From: Bog-473 sp963782415
Lineage (GTDB): Bacteria > Actinomycetota > Acidimicrobiia > Acidimicrobiales > RAAP-2
Reading direction: 5' to 3'
Assembly: GCA_963782415.1 (NCBI GenBank)
Contig: CAWAJT010000008.1
Location: 372,001 to 436,000 of the forward strand
DNA: 64,000 nt
In this document: positions 17,087 through 24,099 of the stretch, piece after piece
How positions within the stretch are numbered: position 1 is the first letter of the stretch
Layout: the number at the start of each line of letters is the position of its first letter
The notes under the pieces: model-generated
What the model was told of the DNA's origin: nothing
The model's input: only the letters and a program-made list of their open reading frames with translations
Database searches by the model: none
Program-made: the position numbers and the translations under genes

Positions 17087-17384
17087 GTGGAGTTCCTCGT
17101 CACCATGACCACGAATGTTGCCGAGGGGACGACGGAGGAAGAGGTCGATGACATGCGGGCCCGGGAGGCGGTCCGCGCTCGTGAACTGGCCGCCCAGGAA
17201 TCTGCTCCGCCTGTGGCGGCCTCCGATCCAACCTGGCCAATGAAGCACGCTCGGGCTCTTCGCTGTCCAAAGCGAGCAGGAGCTCGAAGGTGTCCTGGCC
17301 TCAATGCCGCGCCGCGTCTGGCGGACCGACGAGGTCACTCCGCTTTCACCACATCCGAACGATCCGGCCGGCCAACTCGCATGA
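17087..17384 (+). pseudogene. Muconolactone delta-isomerase-like protein, broken
   Basis: The first 37 codons (MEFLVTMTTNVAEGTTEEEV, then DDMRAREAVRARELAAQ) are the start of a muconolactone delta-isomerase family protein. The frame is then lost near 17198. In another frame the sequence continues NLLRLWRPPIQPGQ, a TGA replacing the expected Trp, then STLGLFAVQSEQELEGVLAS and VWRTDEVTPLSPHPNDPAGQ, to a stop at 17382-17384. One deletion plus one nonsense codon make a true pseudogene likely. The intact family acts as a small ferredoxin-like-fold isomerase in aromatic ring degradation. Confidence 0.85.
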
Positions 17385-17954
17385 GCGGTCCACGGCCCGG
17401 AGGGGTCGGACACTGAGCCCCTCGGCGTCCGCGGTCGCTCCGGTCCGGCCAGTGGCTCAGGCGGGCTGACGTCGATCAGGACATCGCCCCCGGACAGCAC
17501 CCGGGCCACATCGCCAGCCGCGAGCACGACCGTGGTGAACCGGCTCTGTAGGAGAGCGGGTCCGGTGACGGACGCACCAGGGGCGGACCGCATCCCCGTC
17601 CCCAGTCGTAAAGGGGCACGTGGTCGTCCCAGGCGGCCACGGGGGAGACGGTGACCTCGCGCTCGGTGCCCTTGCTCAGCACGCAGATGTCGGGGTTTTC
17701 GGCTGGCTGCCGGCGATGCCGAGGAGGAGGTGGCGCGTCCCCCCAGGACAATGAGTATCTGAGCCGTCACCAAGTGCGGCACGGTGGTCTGCCCGATCGG
17801 GGGTCACCTCCCGGCACTGGCCCGGGCCCGCCGAGCCATATGGGCGACTCCGCAGAAGTGCGGGTCCCCGTGCCGGAAGAATCGGGAACCAACTGGGTGT
17901 CCGCACGGTTGAATGGAGTAACGAGCGCCACCAGAGGGTGGCAAAGGAGTTGCA
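17385..17954. other. Region without an intact gene
   Basis: About 570 bases precede msrB. The minus strand carries an open stretch (about 17476-17751) with EVTVSPVAAWDDHVPLYDWG, which might be a decayed small protein, but no family can be named with confidence. The msrB ribosome binding site AAGGAG lies at 17945-17950. No RNA gene or repeat was recognised. Confidence 0.4.
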
Positions 17955-18428
17955 ATGAACGATCGCTACCGTAAGGACCCGGAGGCTGTCGCCAAGCTGG
18001 ACCCGAGGCAGTATGCCGTGACCCAGGAGGCCGCCACCGAACCCGCCTTCGCCAACGAGTTCTGGGACAAGAAGGACGCCGGCATCTACGTCGACATCGT
18101 GTCGGGTGAGCCGCTGTTCGCGTCAATCAAGAAGTTCGACAGCGGCTGCGGGTGGCCCAGCTTCACCATCCCGCTGGAGCCGACGAACGTCGTCGAGAAG
18201 CAGGATGCGTCCCACGGCATGATCCGGACAGAAGTCCGCTCGGCCCACGGCGACAGTCACCTCGGTCACGTCTTCAACGACGGGCCCCGCGACGAGGGGG
18301 GTCTGCGCTATTGCATCAACTCGGCCGCCCTGCGCTTCGTCCCCTATGAGGACCTGGAGGCCGAGGGTTACGGTGAGTACTTGAGGCTCTTCGATGGAGG
18401 GGCGACCAAGGAGGAGGTGACCCAGTGA
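17955..18428 (+). CDS. msrB: Peptide-methionine (R)-S-oxide reductase MsrB
   Basis: A 157-residue enzyme that reduces methionine-R-sulfoxide in damaged proteins. SGEPLFASIKKFDSGCGWPS contains the resolving Cys (about C65). VRSAHGDSHLGHVFNDGP is the central substrate block. RYCINSAALRFVP contains the catalytic Cys (about C120). The CxxC pair that binds zinc in many MsrB proteins is absent (the segment reads IVSGEP), so this is the zinc-free form. ATG 17955 has AAGGAG upstream. The TGA overlaps the GTG of msrA, so the two repair enzymes are coupled in one operon covering both sulfoxide stereoisomers. Confidence 0.96.
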   Translation: MNDRYRKDPEAVAKLDPRQYAVTQEAATEPAFANEFWDKKDAGIYVDIVSGEPLFASIKKFDSGCGWPSFTIPLEPTNVVEKQDASHGMIRTEVRSAHGDSHLGHVFNDGPRDEGGLRYCINSAALRFVPYEDLEAEGYGEYLRLFDGGATKEEVTQ

Positions 18429-18946
18429 GCGCAATGACAGAGAAGGCAGTTCTTGCCGGTGGATGTTTCTGGGGGATGCAGGATCTGATCCGGAAGCGCC
18501 CCGGGGTGCTCTCCACCCGGGTCGGCTACACCGGTGGCGAGGTGCCCAATGCCACGTATCGCAACCACGGGAACCATGCCGAGGCGATTGAGATCATCTT
18601 CGATCCCTCGGTGACGTCGTATCGCGAGATCCTCGAGTTCTTCTTCCAGATTCACGATCCGACGACGCGGAACCGCCAGGGTAACGACATCGGTGCCAGC
18701 TATCGATCGGCGATCTTCTACGTCGATGACGAGCAGCGCCGCGTCGCCGAGGACACCATCGCCGACGTTGAGGCCTCGGGGTTGTGGCCGGGCAAGGTGG
18801 TCACCGAGGTCAGCCCGGTGGGTCCGTTCTGGGAGGCTGAACCCGAGCATCAGGACTACCTGGAGCACTACCCCAACGGGTACACGTGCCACTTCCCACG
18901 CCCGGGGTGGGTGCTGCCGCGGCGGAGCGACGCCAGAGCCGGGTAA
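18425..18946 (+). CDS. msrA: Peptide-methionine (S)-S-oxide reductase MsrA
   Basis: A 173-residue reductase for methionine-S-sulfoxide, complementing MsrB. The catalytic motif GGCFWGMQDL is at residues 12-21 with Cys14. VGYTGGEVPNATYRNHGNHA and HDPTTRNRQGNDIGASYRS are the family signatures for substrate binding. The start GTG 18425 overlaps the msrB stop (GTGA); an ATG three codons downstream (18434) is an alternative. A strong hairpin follows the stop. The pair acts in the cytoplasm with thioredoxin as reductant, as known for the family. Confidence 0.96.
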   Translation: MSAMTEKAVLAGGCFWGMQDLIRKRPGVLSTRVGYTGGEVPNATYRNHGNHAEAIEIIFDPSVTSYREILEFFFQIHDPTTRNRQGNDIGASYRSAIFYVDDEQRRVAEDTIADVEASGLWPGKVVTEVSPVGPFWEAEPEHQDYLEHYPNGYTCHFPRPGWVLPRRSDARAG

Positions 18947-18950
18947 TGAA

Positions 18951-18976
18951 GGCGCGGCACCTTTTGGGGCCGCGCC
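18951..18976 (+). terminator. Hairpin terminator after msrBA
   Basis: GGCGCGGC at 18951-18958 pairs perfectly with GCCGCGCC at 18969-18976 around a ten-base loop. It lies five bases after the msrA stop. There is no clean T-run after it, as is common in high-GC bacteria. Confidence 0.7.
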
Positions 18977-19031
18977 CTACAATTCAATCTCCTCAAATTC
19001 CAGCGTGGCGTTGCACAGGAGCGCATTGACG

Positions 19032-19376
19032 ATGGCCGATGAACGGATCAATCCGACAGTGGAACCTAGCGGTGATGGCTGCGTGGAGTGCGACGCCAGC
19101 GGCGGATGGTGGCTCCATCTGCGCCGATGCGCTACCTGTGGCCACATCGGTTGCTGCGACAGCTCGCCGAGCCAGCATGCAAGTGCGCATGCGGCACAGA
19201 GCGGCCACGGCATCGTCAGGAGTTTCGAGCCGGGCGAGGACTGGTTCTGGGATTATGAGAGGCAGCAGTACTACGAGGGGCCACAGCTCGTGCCGCCCGA
19301 ACACCACCCGTTGAGCCAGCCCACGCCAGGTCCGACCGGGCGTGTGCCGGCAGATTGGCAGCGGCACCTCCACTGA
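19032..19376 (+). CDS. UBP-type zinc-finger protein
   Basis: A 114-residue protein built around a ubiquitin-protease-type zinc finger. CVECDASGGWWLHLRRCATC, GHIGCCDSSPSQHASAHAAQ and SGHGIVRSF carry the ordered Cys and His ligands. FEPGEDWFWDYERQQYYEGP follows. In actinobacteria such small stand-alone UBP fingers are common, but their function is not known; bacteria without ubiquitin probably use the fold for another C-terminal or protein-binding role. ATG 19032 is the start because it opens the conserved region. It is placed between the Msr pair and a pirin, which fits an oxidative stress neighbourhood, as inference. Confidence 0.88.
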   Translation: MADERINPTVEPSGDGCVECDASGGWWLHLRRCATCGHIGCCDSSPSQHASAHAAQSGHGIVRSFEPGEDWFWDYERQQYYEGPQLVPPEHHPLSQPTPGPTGRVPADWQRHLH

Positions 19377-19510
19377 TCGGCCGCACTCGACCGTACCCTG
19401 ATCGCCAGCAGCACCAGGAGAACCCAGCAGCACAAGGAGAACGCCGACAAGCCAACCAGGCGTGAGCTGTCCCGAGGCGGACCGCTCACCGACATCGAAG
19501 GGAGGATCGA

Positions 19511-20521
19511 ATGCCCGCAGTGACAGTCAGTGACCTCAGCACCCTGCCCACCGTTCCGGCGCCCGACCGTGCCACAGCGAAAGAGCGTCCGGTGAAGTCC
19601 GTGACTACGGCCCCGCAGGGCCTGGAGGGGGAGGGATTCCCAGTGCGGCGTGCCTTCGCCGGCGTGCACCTGCAGGACCTCGATCCGTTCGTGCACATGG
19701 ACCAGATGGGGGAGATCGACTACGCACCCGGGGAACCGAAGGGGACCCCATGGCACCCGCATCGCGGGTTCGAGACGGTCACCTACATGATGGACGGGAC
19801 CTTCGCCCATCAGGACTCGCACGGAGGCGGCGGCCTCATCACAGACGGCGCCACACAATGGATGACTGCGGGAAAGGGCATTCTCCACATCGAAACGCCT
19901 CCAGAGGAGCTCGTCGTCTCGGGTGGCTTGTTCCACGGAATCCAGTTGTGGGTGAACCTGCCCGCCAAGGACAAAATGATTGAGCCCGCCTATCAGGGGC
20001 TCGAAGCAGACGACGTCACCCTGCTTGCTTCCGGCGACGGTGGGGCGCTCGTGCGCGTCATCGCCGGCGACGTCGGGGGTCACCGGGGTCCTGGCTCGAC
20101 GCACACGCCGATGGCCTTCATGCACGCATCCGTGGCGGCGGGCGCACTCCTCGAGCTGCCATGGGATCCCAGTTTCAACGCGCTCGTCTATGTCCTGGCG
20201 GGCTCGGGCCGCGTCGGCACCGGGGGTCGTCCGATCACGACCGGGCAGCTCGTCACGTTCGGCCCGGGGGACTTCATGTCGCTCCGGGCGGACGACGCGC
20301 CGGCGCCAGCGGCGAGCCATCTCGAATTGCTGCTGCTCGGCGGCCAGCCGATCAGGGAACACGTTGAGCACTACGGACCGTTCGTCATGAACACACGGGA
20401 CGAAATCGTTCAGGCGCTCGAGGACTTCGAGGCTGGTCGGCTCGGAACCATCCCGCCAAATGCCCTCATGCCGCACGTGCCCGATCCGGACCCTGTGCGC
20501 GCGGAGCACACCGGTATCTGA
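19511..20521 (+). CDS. Pirin family protein
   Basis: A 336-residue bicupin. The N-terminal cupin contains GTPWHPHRGFETVTYMMDG, the pirin metal motif with two His, and then HQDSHGGGGLITDGATQWMT and AGKGILHIETP with further His and Glu ligands. FHGIQLWVNLPAKDKMIEPA is the conserved centre, and LVYVLAGSGRVGTGG starts the second cupin core. Pirins bind Fe and act as quercetin dioxygenases or regulatory proteins; which applies here is unknown. ATG 19511 is preceded by GAAGGGAGG. A pentanucleotide tandem repeat begins twelve bases after the stop. Confidence 0.93.
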   Translation: MPAVTVSDLSTLPTVPAPDRATAKERPVKSVTTAPQGLEGEGFPVRRAFAGVHLQDLDPFVHMDQMGEIDYAPGEPKGTPWHPHRGFETVTYMMDGTFAHQDSHGGGGLITDGATQWMTAGKGILHIETPPEELVVSGGLFHGIQLWVNLPAKDKMIEPAYQGLEADDVTLLASGDGGALVRVIAGDVGGHRGPGSTHTPMAFMHASVAAGALLELPWDPSFNALVYVLAGSGRVGTGGRPITTGQLVTFGPGDFMSLRADDAPAPAASHLELLLLGGQPIREHVEHYGPFVMNTRDEIVQALEDFEAGRLGTIPPNALMPHVPDPDPVRAEHTGI

Positions 20522-20532
20522 CATTGTCGTCC

Positions 20533-20577
20533 GGTTCGGTTCGGTTCGGTTCGGTTCGGTCCGGTCCGGTCCGGTCC
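20533..20577. repeat. Pentanucleotide tandem repeat (GGTTC)5(GGTCC)4
   Basis: Nine consecutive five-base units are present: five GGTTC followed by four GGTCC. They lie between the pirin stop and the convergent broken secreted-protein gene. The two unit types differ by a single T/C change, as expected from slippage of one ancestral unit. Confidence 0.95.
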
Positions 20578-20621
20578 GGCAGCTGGTGCCGCTGGAACTG
20601 GCGCCGGGGCCGATATGGCCG

Positions 20622-21540
20622 TTACGCAGCGCAGCGCGTCCCCACTGCGAACGATGTGCCGTACGGCGGCCCGATCACTGCATTCGGCGCCGTGATGGTT
20701 ACGGGAGCCCCGAAGGCCGAGAGCCGCACGGTGGTGGTCATGGTGGTCGAACCCTTCGGTCGATCGTTCACCCACGGGTCCGACTTGAGGAGGGTCGCCG
20801 GAATATCGCCGCTGTCGTAACTGGACGAGCGGGCCTGCACCAGACGGCCCTTCCCGTCGACCCACATCGTGGTGGTGCTCGCCGCGGATGCGGCCAGCAC
20901 CACCGCGGCAGATCCCCGCCTGGTGGCTGGTTTCGGGCAGTCGTGCTGGAGCTTGGTGCGGACCACATAGCGCGTCGTTGCGGTTCCGTGGAGTAACGCT
21001 GGACCAAGGTTGCGGACGCGCAGGACGGCGAACGGTCTCGACAGCGCAAACAGAGGCTCCGCAGCAGTGCCGCTCAACCCGAGAACGCTCGCCGGGTGTG
21101 GAGCGAGCGGCAGTCTCATGAAGCCGAGTCTCGATTGGAGCGACCCGTTGCTCACGTACAGGGTCGAGCCGATCCCTATCTCGGTCACGCTGCCTGTCTG
21201 CGGATGGAGGGTGACTGCCCCTCCTGGCGCGATCGACCAATCGATCTGATGCTGCACCTCCGTTGTGCGCACGGTCCCGGCCGCGAAGTCGACGGAGCCA
21301 GATCCCGAGGACGAGCCGCGGCAGATCCGGGTTCACACTGGCCGTGACCTCTGTGAACGTGAAGCGCGCCGTCGCTGCGGCTCTCGTCGTCGCCAGGACG
21401 TGGGCCACCCATGCGGCCTGCGTCGGGCTCGCCGCCTGCGTCTGCACTGTGCTCGAGGAGTCGGCCGCGCCGAGTGCGGCGCCCAGGACCACACCTATGC
21501 CGAGGATCCCGACGAGCGCCCAAGGAGCGACGCGCCGCAC
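20622..21540 (-). pseudogene. Secreted/membrane-anchored protein (LppX-like?), frameshifted
   Basis: The N-terminal frame starts at ATG 21540 with a membrane or signal segment (ALVGILGIGVVLGAALGAAD) and continues to FTFTEVTASVNPDL. A frameshift near 21320 then moves to the frame reading GSVDFAAGTVRTTEVQHQID, WVDGKGRLVQARSS and STTMTTTVRLSAFGAPVTI, ending at 20622. The pattern of a per-residue mobile-lipid question (VDF, W.DG.GR) resembles LppX/LprG-like lipid-binding proteins of actinobacteria, but the match is weak. One indel inactivates it or is a sequence error. It is immediately downstream of the TetR gene on the same strand. Confidence 0.65.
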
Positions 21541-21562
21541 GGGAGCGGTGCCTGTGGGCCGT

Positions 21563-22183
21563 TCAGCTCTGCGGCCGGAGGCCGTCTTCGATCATGACGA
21601 GCAGCCGCGTACTCTGGTCCGGCGTGAGCGTGGCGCTCATGCACATGGAGCCGAGCAACTGCATGAGGTCTGGCGCGTCGACGTCGGTGCGTACGACTCC
21701 GGCCTCTTGAGCCCTGGTGAGCACGATGCTCAGGGCGCTGACGATGTGCTCGCGGGAGGCCACCCGGAGATCAGGGTTCTTCTCGAAGGCCTCGTGCAAC
21801 TCGTTCAGGAATCGCTTCTTGCCGATGGCGTAGCGCACGAAGGCCTCGAGCCACGCCACGAGCGCAGGCCATGGCTCGAGCTCAGCGACCGCCGACTCGG
21901 CCACGGTAGTCAACTCGTCGACGTCTTCGCGATAGACGGCTTCCACGACGTCGATCCGCTTCGGGAAGTGCCGGTAGAGGGTTCCGACGCCGACGCCGGC
22001 CTCCTTGGCGATGGCCTCCATGGAGGCGCCGCCACCCTCGTGGGCGAAGACAGCTCGCGCCGCGGTGACCAGGCGCTCGTAGTTGCGCTTGGCATCGGCA
22101 CGCATGGGCCGGGCCGTGACGTCGCCCTCGACTCCCTCGTCCCGGTGGACCGTCGCGGTTGCCGCCGTCGGTTGCGCCGTCAT
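21563..22183 (-). CDS. TetR-family repressor (of the divergent MFS exporter)
   Basis: A 206-residue regulator. After a variable tail of about 30 residues the helix-turn-helix reads ASMEAIAKEAGVGVGTLYRH FPKR, matching the TetR DNA-binding domain. The rest is a helical ligand domain with FLNELHEAFEKNPDLRVASR, common to the SCO4008/TetR_C-type set. It is divergent from a DHA2 drug exporter, and the intergenic region carries two 15-bp inverted repeats in and beyond the exporter promoter. Repression of the exporter and of itself, relieved by a drug-like ligand, is the expected role. ATG 22183 has GGAGGAG upstream. Confidence 0.92.
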   Translation of the reverse strand: MTAQPTAATATVHRDEGVEGDVTARPMRADAKRNYERLVTAARAVFAHEGGGASMEAIAKEAGVGVGTLYRHFPKRIDVVEAVYREDVDELTTVAESAVAELEPWPALVAWLEAFVRYAIGKKRFLNELHEAFEKNPDLRVASREHIVSALSIVLTRAQEAGVVRTDVDAPDLMQLLGSMCMSATLTPDQSTRLLVMIEDGLRPQS

Positions 22184-22227
22184 TTTCGTATCTCCTCCGG
22201 AGACATATCCAAGTCTGCCGTTTCGCC

Positions 22228-22256
22228 TTGCAAAACGGAGGCACCCTCCGTATAAT
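22228..22256 (+). promoter_or_regulatory. Sigma-70-type promoter of the MFS exporter
   Basis: TTGCAA at 22228-22233 and a perfect TATAAT at 22251-22256 are separated by 17 bases, close to consensus. TTGCAA is its own reverse complement, so it could also serve as a -35 element for the leftward TetR gene. The spacer is almost entirely filled by an operator-like inverted repeat. Confidence 0.85.
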
Positions 22257-22274
22257 AACCGGAGGAAGCTTCCG
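22236..22274. promoter_or_regulatory. Two tandem TetR operator candidates
   Basis: CGGAGGCACCCTCCG (22236-22250) is a perfect inverted repeat with a three-base centre, sitting between -35 and -10. CGGAGGAAGCTTCCG (22260-22274) has the same length and design with one mismatch and lies over the likely transcription start. Centres are 24 bases apart. Binding of a TetR dimer to each would block initiation. Confidence 0.7.
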
Positions 22275-22324
22275 CTTACAAGAGTACCAGCGGAGAGATC
22301 GGAATCAAATGCCTTCTTCTGTCA

Positions 22325-23899
22325 TTGTCGCGCCCTCGTGTCGCGCCCGCCGACGGCCCTGCTTCGGGGTCGTCGGGGCACCCGCAAGGCCTGCTCAGCA
22401 GGCCTTCGGTGTTCCTGTTCGTCATCTTGACCTCCCAGTTGATGGTGGTCCTTGACACAACGATCGTCAACGTCGCCCTGCCCCACATGCAAGAGGGCCT
22501 GGGCCTTTCTGGCGGCCAGCTCTCGTGGGTCCTCAACGCCTACCTGCTCACTTTCGGTGGCCTTCTCCTCCTCGGGGCCCGCTCCGGCGACCTCCTCGGC
22601 CGCCGCCGCACCTTCCTGGCCGGCGTCGCCGTCTTCACCTTCAGCTCGCTCTTCGGCGGCTTGGCCGTCTCGGGCTGGATGCTCCTCGGCGCCCGGGCCC
22701 TGCAGGGCGTCGGCGCAGCGTTCGCGGCACCTTCGTCGCTGGCGCTGCTGACGACGACCTTCTCGGAAGGTCGTGAGCGGGTGCGAGCGATCGGGCTCTT
22801 CACCACGGTGTCGGCGGCCGGGGGTGCCATCGGCCTGGTGGCCGGCGGGGCGCTGACCCAGCTCGTGTCGTGGCGCTGGGTGATGTTCGTCAACATCCCG
22901 ATCGGGATCGTTGTACTCCTCGTGGGACGCGCGGTCCTGCAAGAGACCGAACGCCGTCGGGGTCACTTCGACATCGCCGGCGCGCTGACCTCGACCTTGG
23001 GCATGGCCGGCATCGTGCTCGGTCTCGTCGAGGCCGGAACCGATGGGTGGTCGAGCTTGGTCACCCTCGGATCGCTCGCTGTCGGTGCCTTCCTGTTGGG
23101 CCTGTTCGTCCGGATCGAGACTCGCGCCGAGGAGCCGATCGTACCGCTGCGCCTCTTTGCCAGCGGGACCCGCACGGCAGCCAACGTCTCGCGCGGGCTG
23201 ATGTACGCCGGCATGTACGGCATGTTCTTCTTCGTCGGCCAGTTCCTCCAGGACGTCCAAGGCTATTCGCCGTTACGCACCGGGCTGTGTTTCCTGCCGG
23301 TACCTGCGTCGGTCTTCCTGTCGTCACAGCTGGTGAGCAAGGTCCTCATCAACCGGGTTCGCCCGAAGGTGCTGATCATGTCGGGCATCTCCTTGACCGT
23401 GGTCGCCCTGCTCATGTCGAGCCAGTTGCACGTCCGGGCGTCGTACCTTCAGATCTTTGCCAGCCTCGTCCTGTTGGGGATCGGCTCGGGGACCGCGCTG
23501 GTGCCGCTCACGTCGGCGGGACTCGCCGACGTCAATCCCGCTGACGCAGGAGCCGCTTCCGGGCTCGTGAACGTCACACAGCAGGTCGGCGCGGCGCTGG
23601 GGCTGGCGGTGCTGGTGACTGTGCTCAGTGCGGCGGGCGGCCGCGACCAGTTGCGGGCCGGGGCCGGCGTGCCGACCGGCTTGGTTCACGGACTCGATGT
23701 GACCTTCGGGGTGGCGGCGGCCTTCGGCCTCGCTGCGCTGGCCATGGTGGGCTTCCTCGTTCGTCTGCCCTCGCCCGGTGATGTTGAGGCTGGGTCCGTG
23801 CCGACGGCCGCCACAGACCGGGGGGTGTGCGACGAGCTCGAGATGGTGGACGGCGAAGGCTTTGAATGGCCGGAGCCTGGGCCCGAGCTGGTGGCATAA
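22325..23899 (+). CDS. MFS multidrug exporter, DHA2 (EmrB/QacA) family
   Basis: A 524-residue drug:H+ antiporter with about 14 predicted membrane helices. LTSQLMVVLDTTIVNVALPH is the DHA2 motif in helix 1. GARSGDLLGRRRTFLAGV is motif A, ARALQGVGAAFAAPSSLALL follows, and GGAIGLVAGGALTQLVSWRW is motif C, typical of exporters. The annotated TTG 22325 gives the longest in-frame product; an ATG at 22309 with a good GGAGAG-like site is in another frame. The true start is therefore uncertain, but the exporter core is unaffected. Controlled by the divergent TetR gene. Confidence 0.9.
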   Translation: MSRPRVAPADGPASGSSGHPQGLLSRPSVFLFVILTSQLMVVLDTTIVNVALPHMQEGLGLSGGQLSWVLNAYLLTFGGLLLLGARSGDLLGRRRTFLAGVAVFTFSSLFGGLAVSGWMLLGARALQGVGAAFAAPSSLALLTTTFSEGRERVRAIGLFTTVSAAGGAIGLVAGGALTQLVSWRWVMFVNIPIGIVVLLVGRAVLQETERRRGHFDIAGALTSTLGMAGIVLGLVEAGTDGWSSLVTLGSLAVGAFLLGLFVRIETRAEEPIVPLRLFASGTRTAANVSRGLMYAGMYGMFFFVGQFLQDVQGYSPLRTGLCFLPVPASVFLSSQLVSKVLINRVRPKVLIMSGISLTVVALLMSSQLHVRASYLQIFASLVLLGIGSGTALVPLTSAGLADVNPADAGAASGLVNVTQQVGAALGLAVLVTVLSAAGGRDQLRAGAGVPTGLVHGLDVTFGVAAAFGLAALAMVGFLVRLPSPGDVEAGSVPTAATDRGVCDELEMVDGEGFEWPEPGPELVA

Positions 23900-23980
23900 A
23901 CGGTCCGTCACGTTCCTGGAGCCGCCGAGTCGTCTCTGAGACTCTACGTACGTGTGTCTAGAGTTGAAATTGCCATGCTG

Positions 23981-24040
23981 CCTCGCTGAAGCGCGGTGCA
24001 CCTCACTGAATCACGGTCCGCCTCGCTGAATCACCATGTC
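23981..24040. repeat. Three imperfect 20-bp direct repeats
   Basis: CCTCGCTGAAGCGCGGTGCA, CCTCACTGAATCACGGTCCG and CCTCGCTGAATCACCATGTC follow each other without gaps. The CCTC[GA]CTGAA core is kept in all three. They lie in the 200-base gap between two convergent exporter genes and are followed by a short GTC trinucleotide run. Confidence 0.85.
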
Positions 24041-24099
24041 GTCGTCGTCGTCGGTCGGTTCGGGTCGGCAGAACCGTGGGGAAAACACGCACGACCCGG

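Noticed and set aside
15950..17782. 610-codon open frame on the minus strand
   Set aside because: It is antisense to the well-supported flavoprotein gene at 15644-17044 and has no protein-like features of its own.
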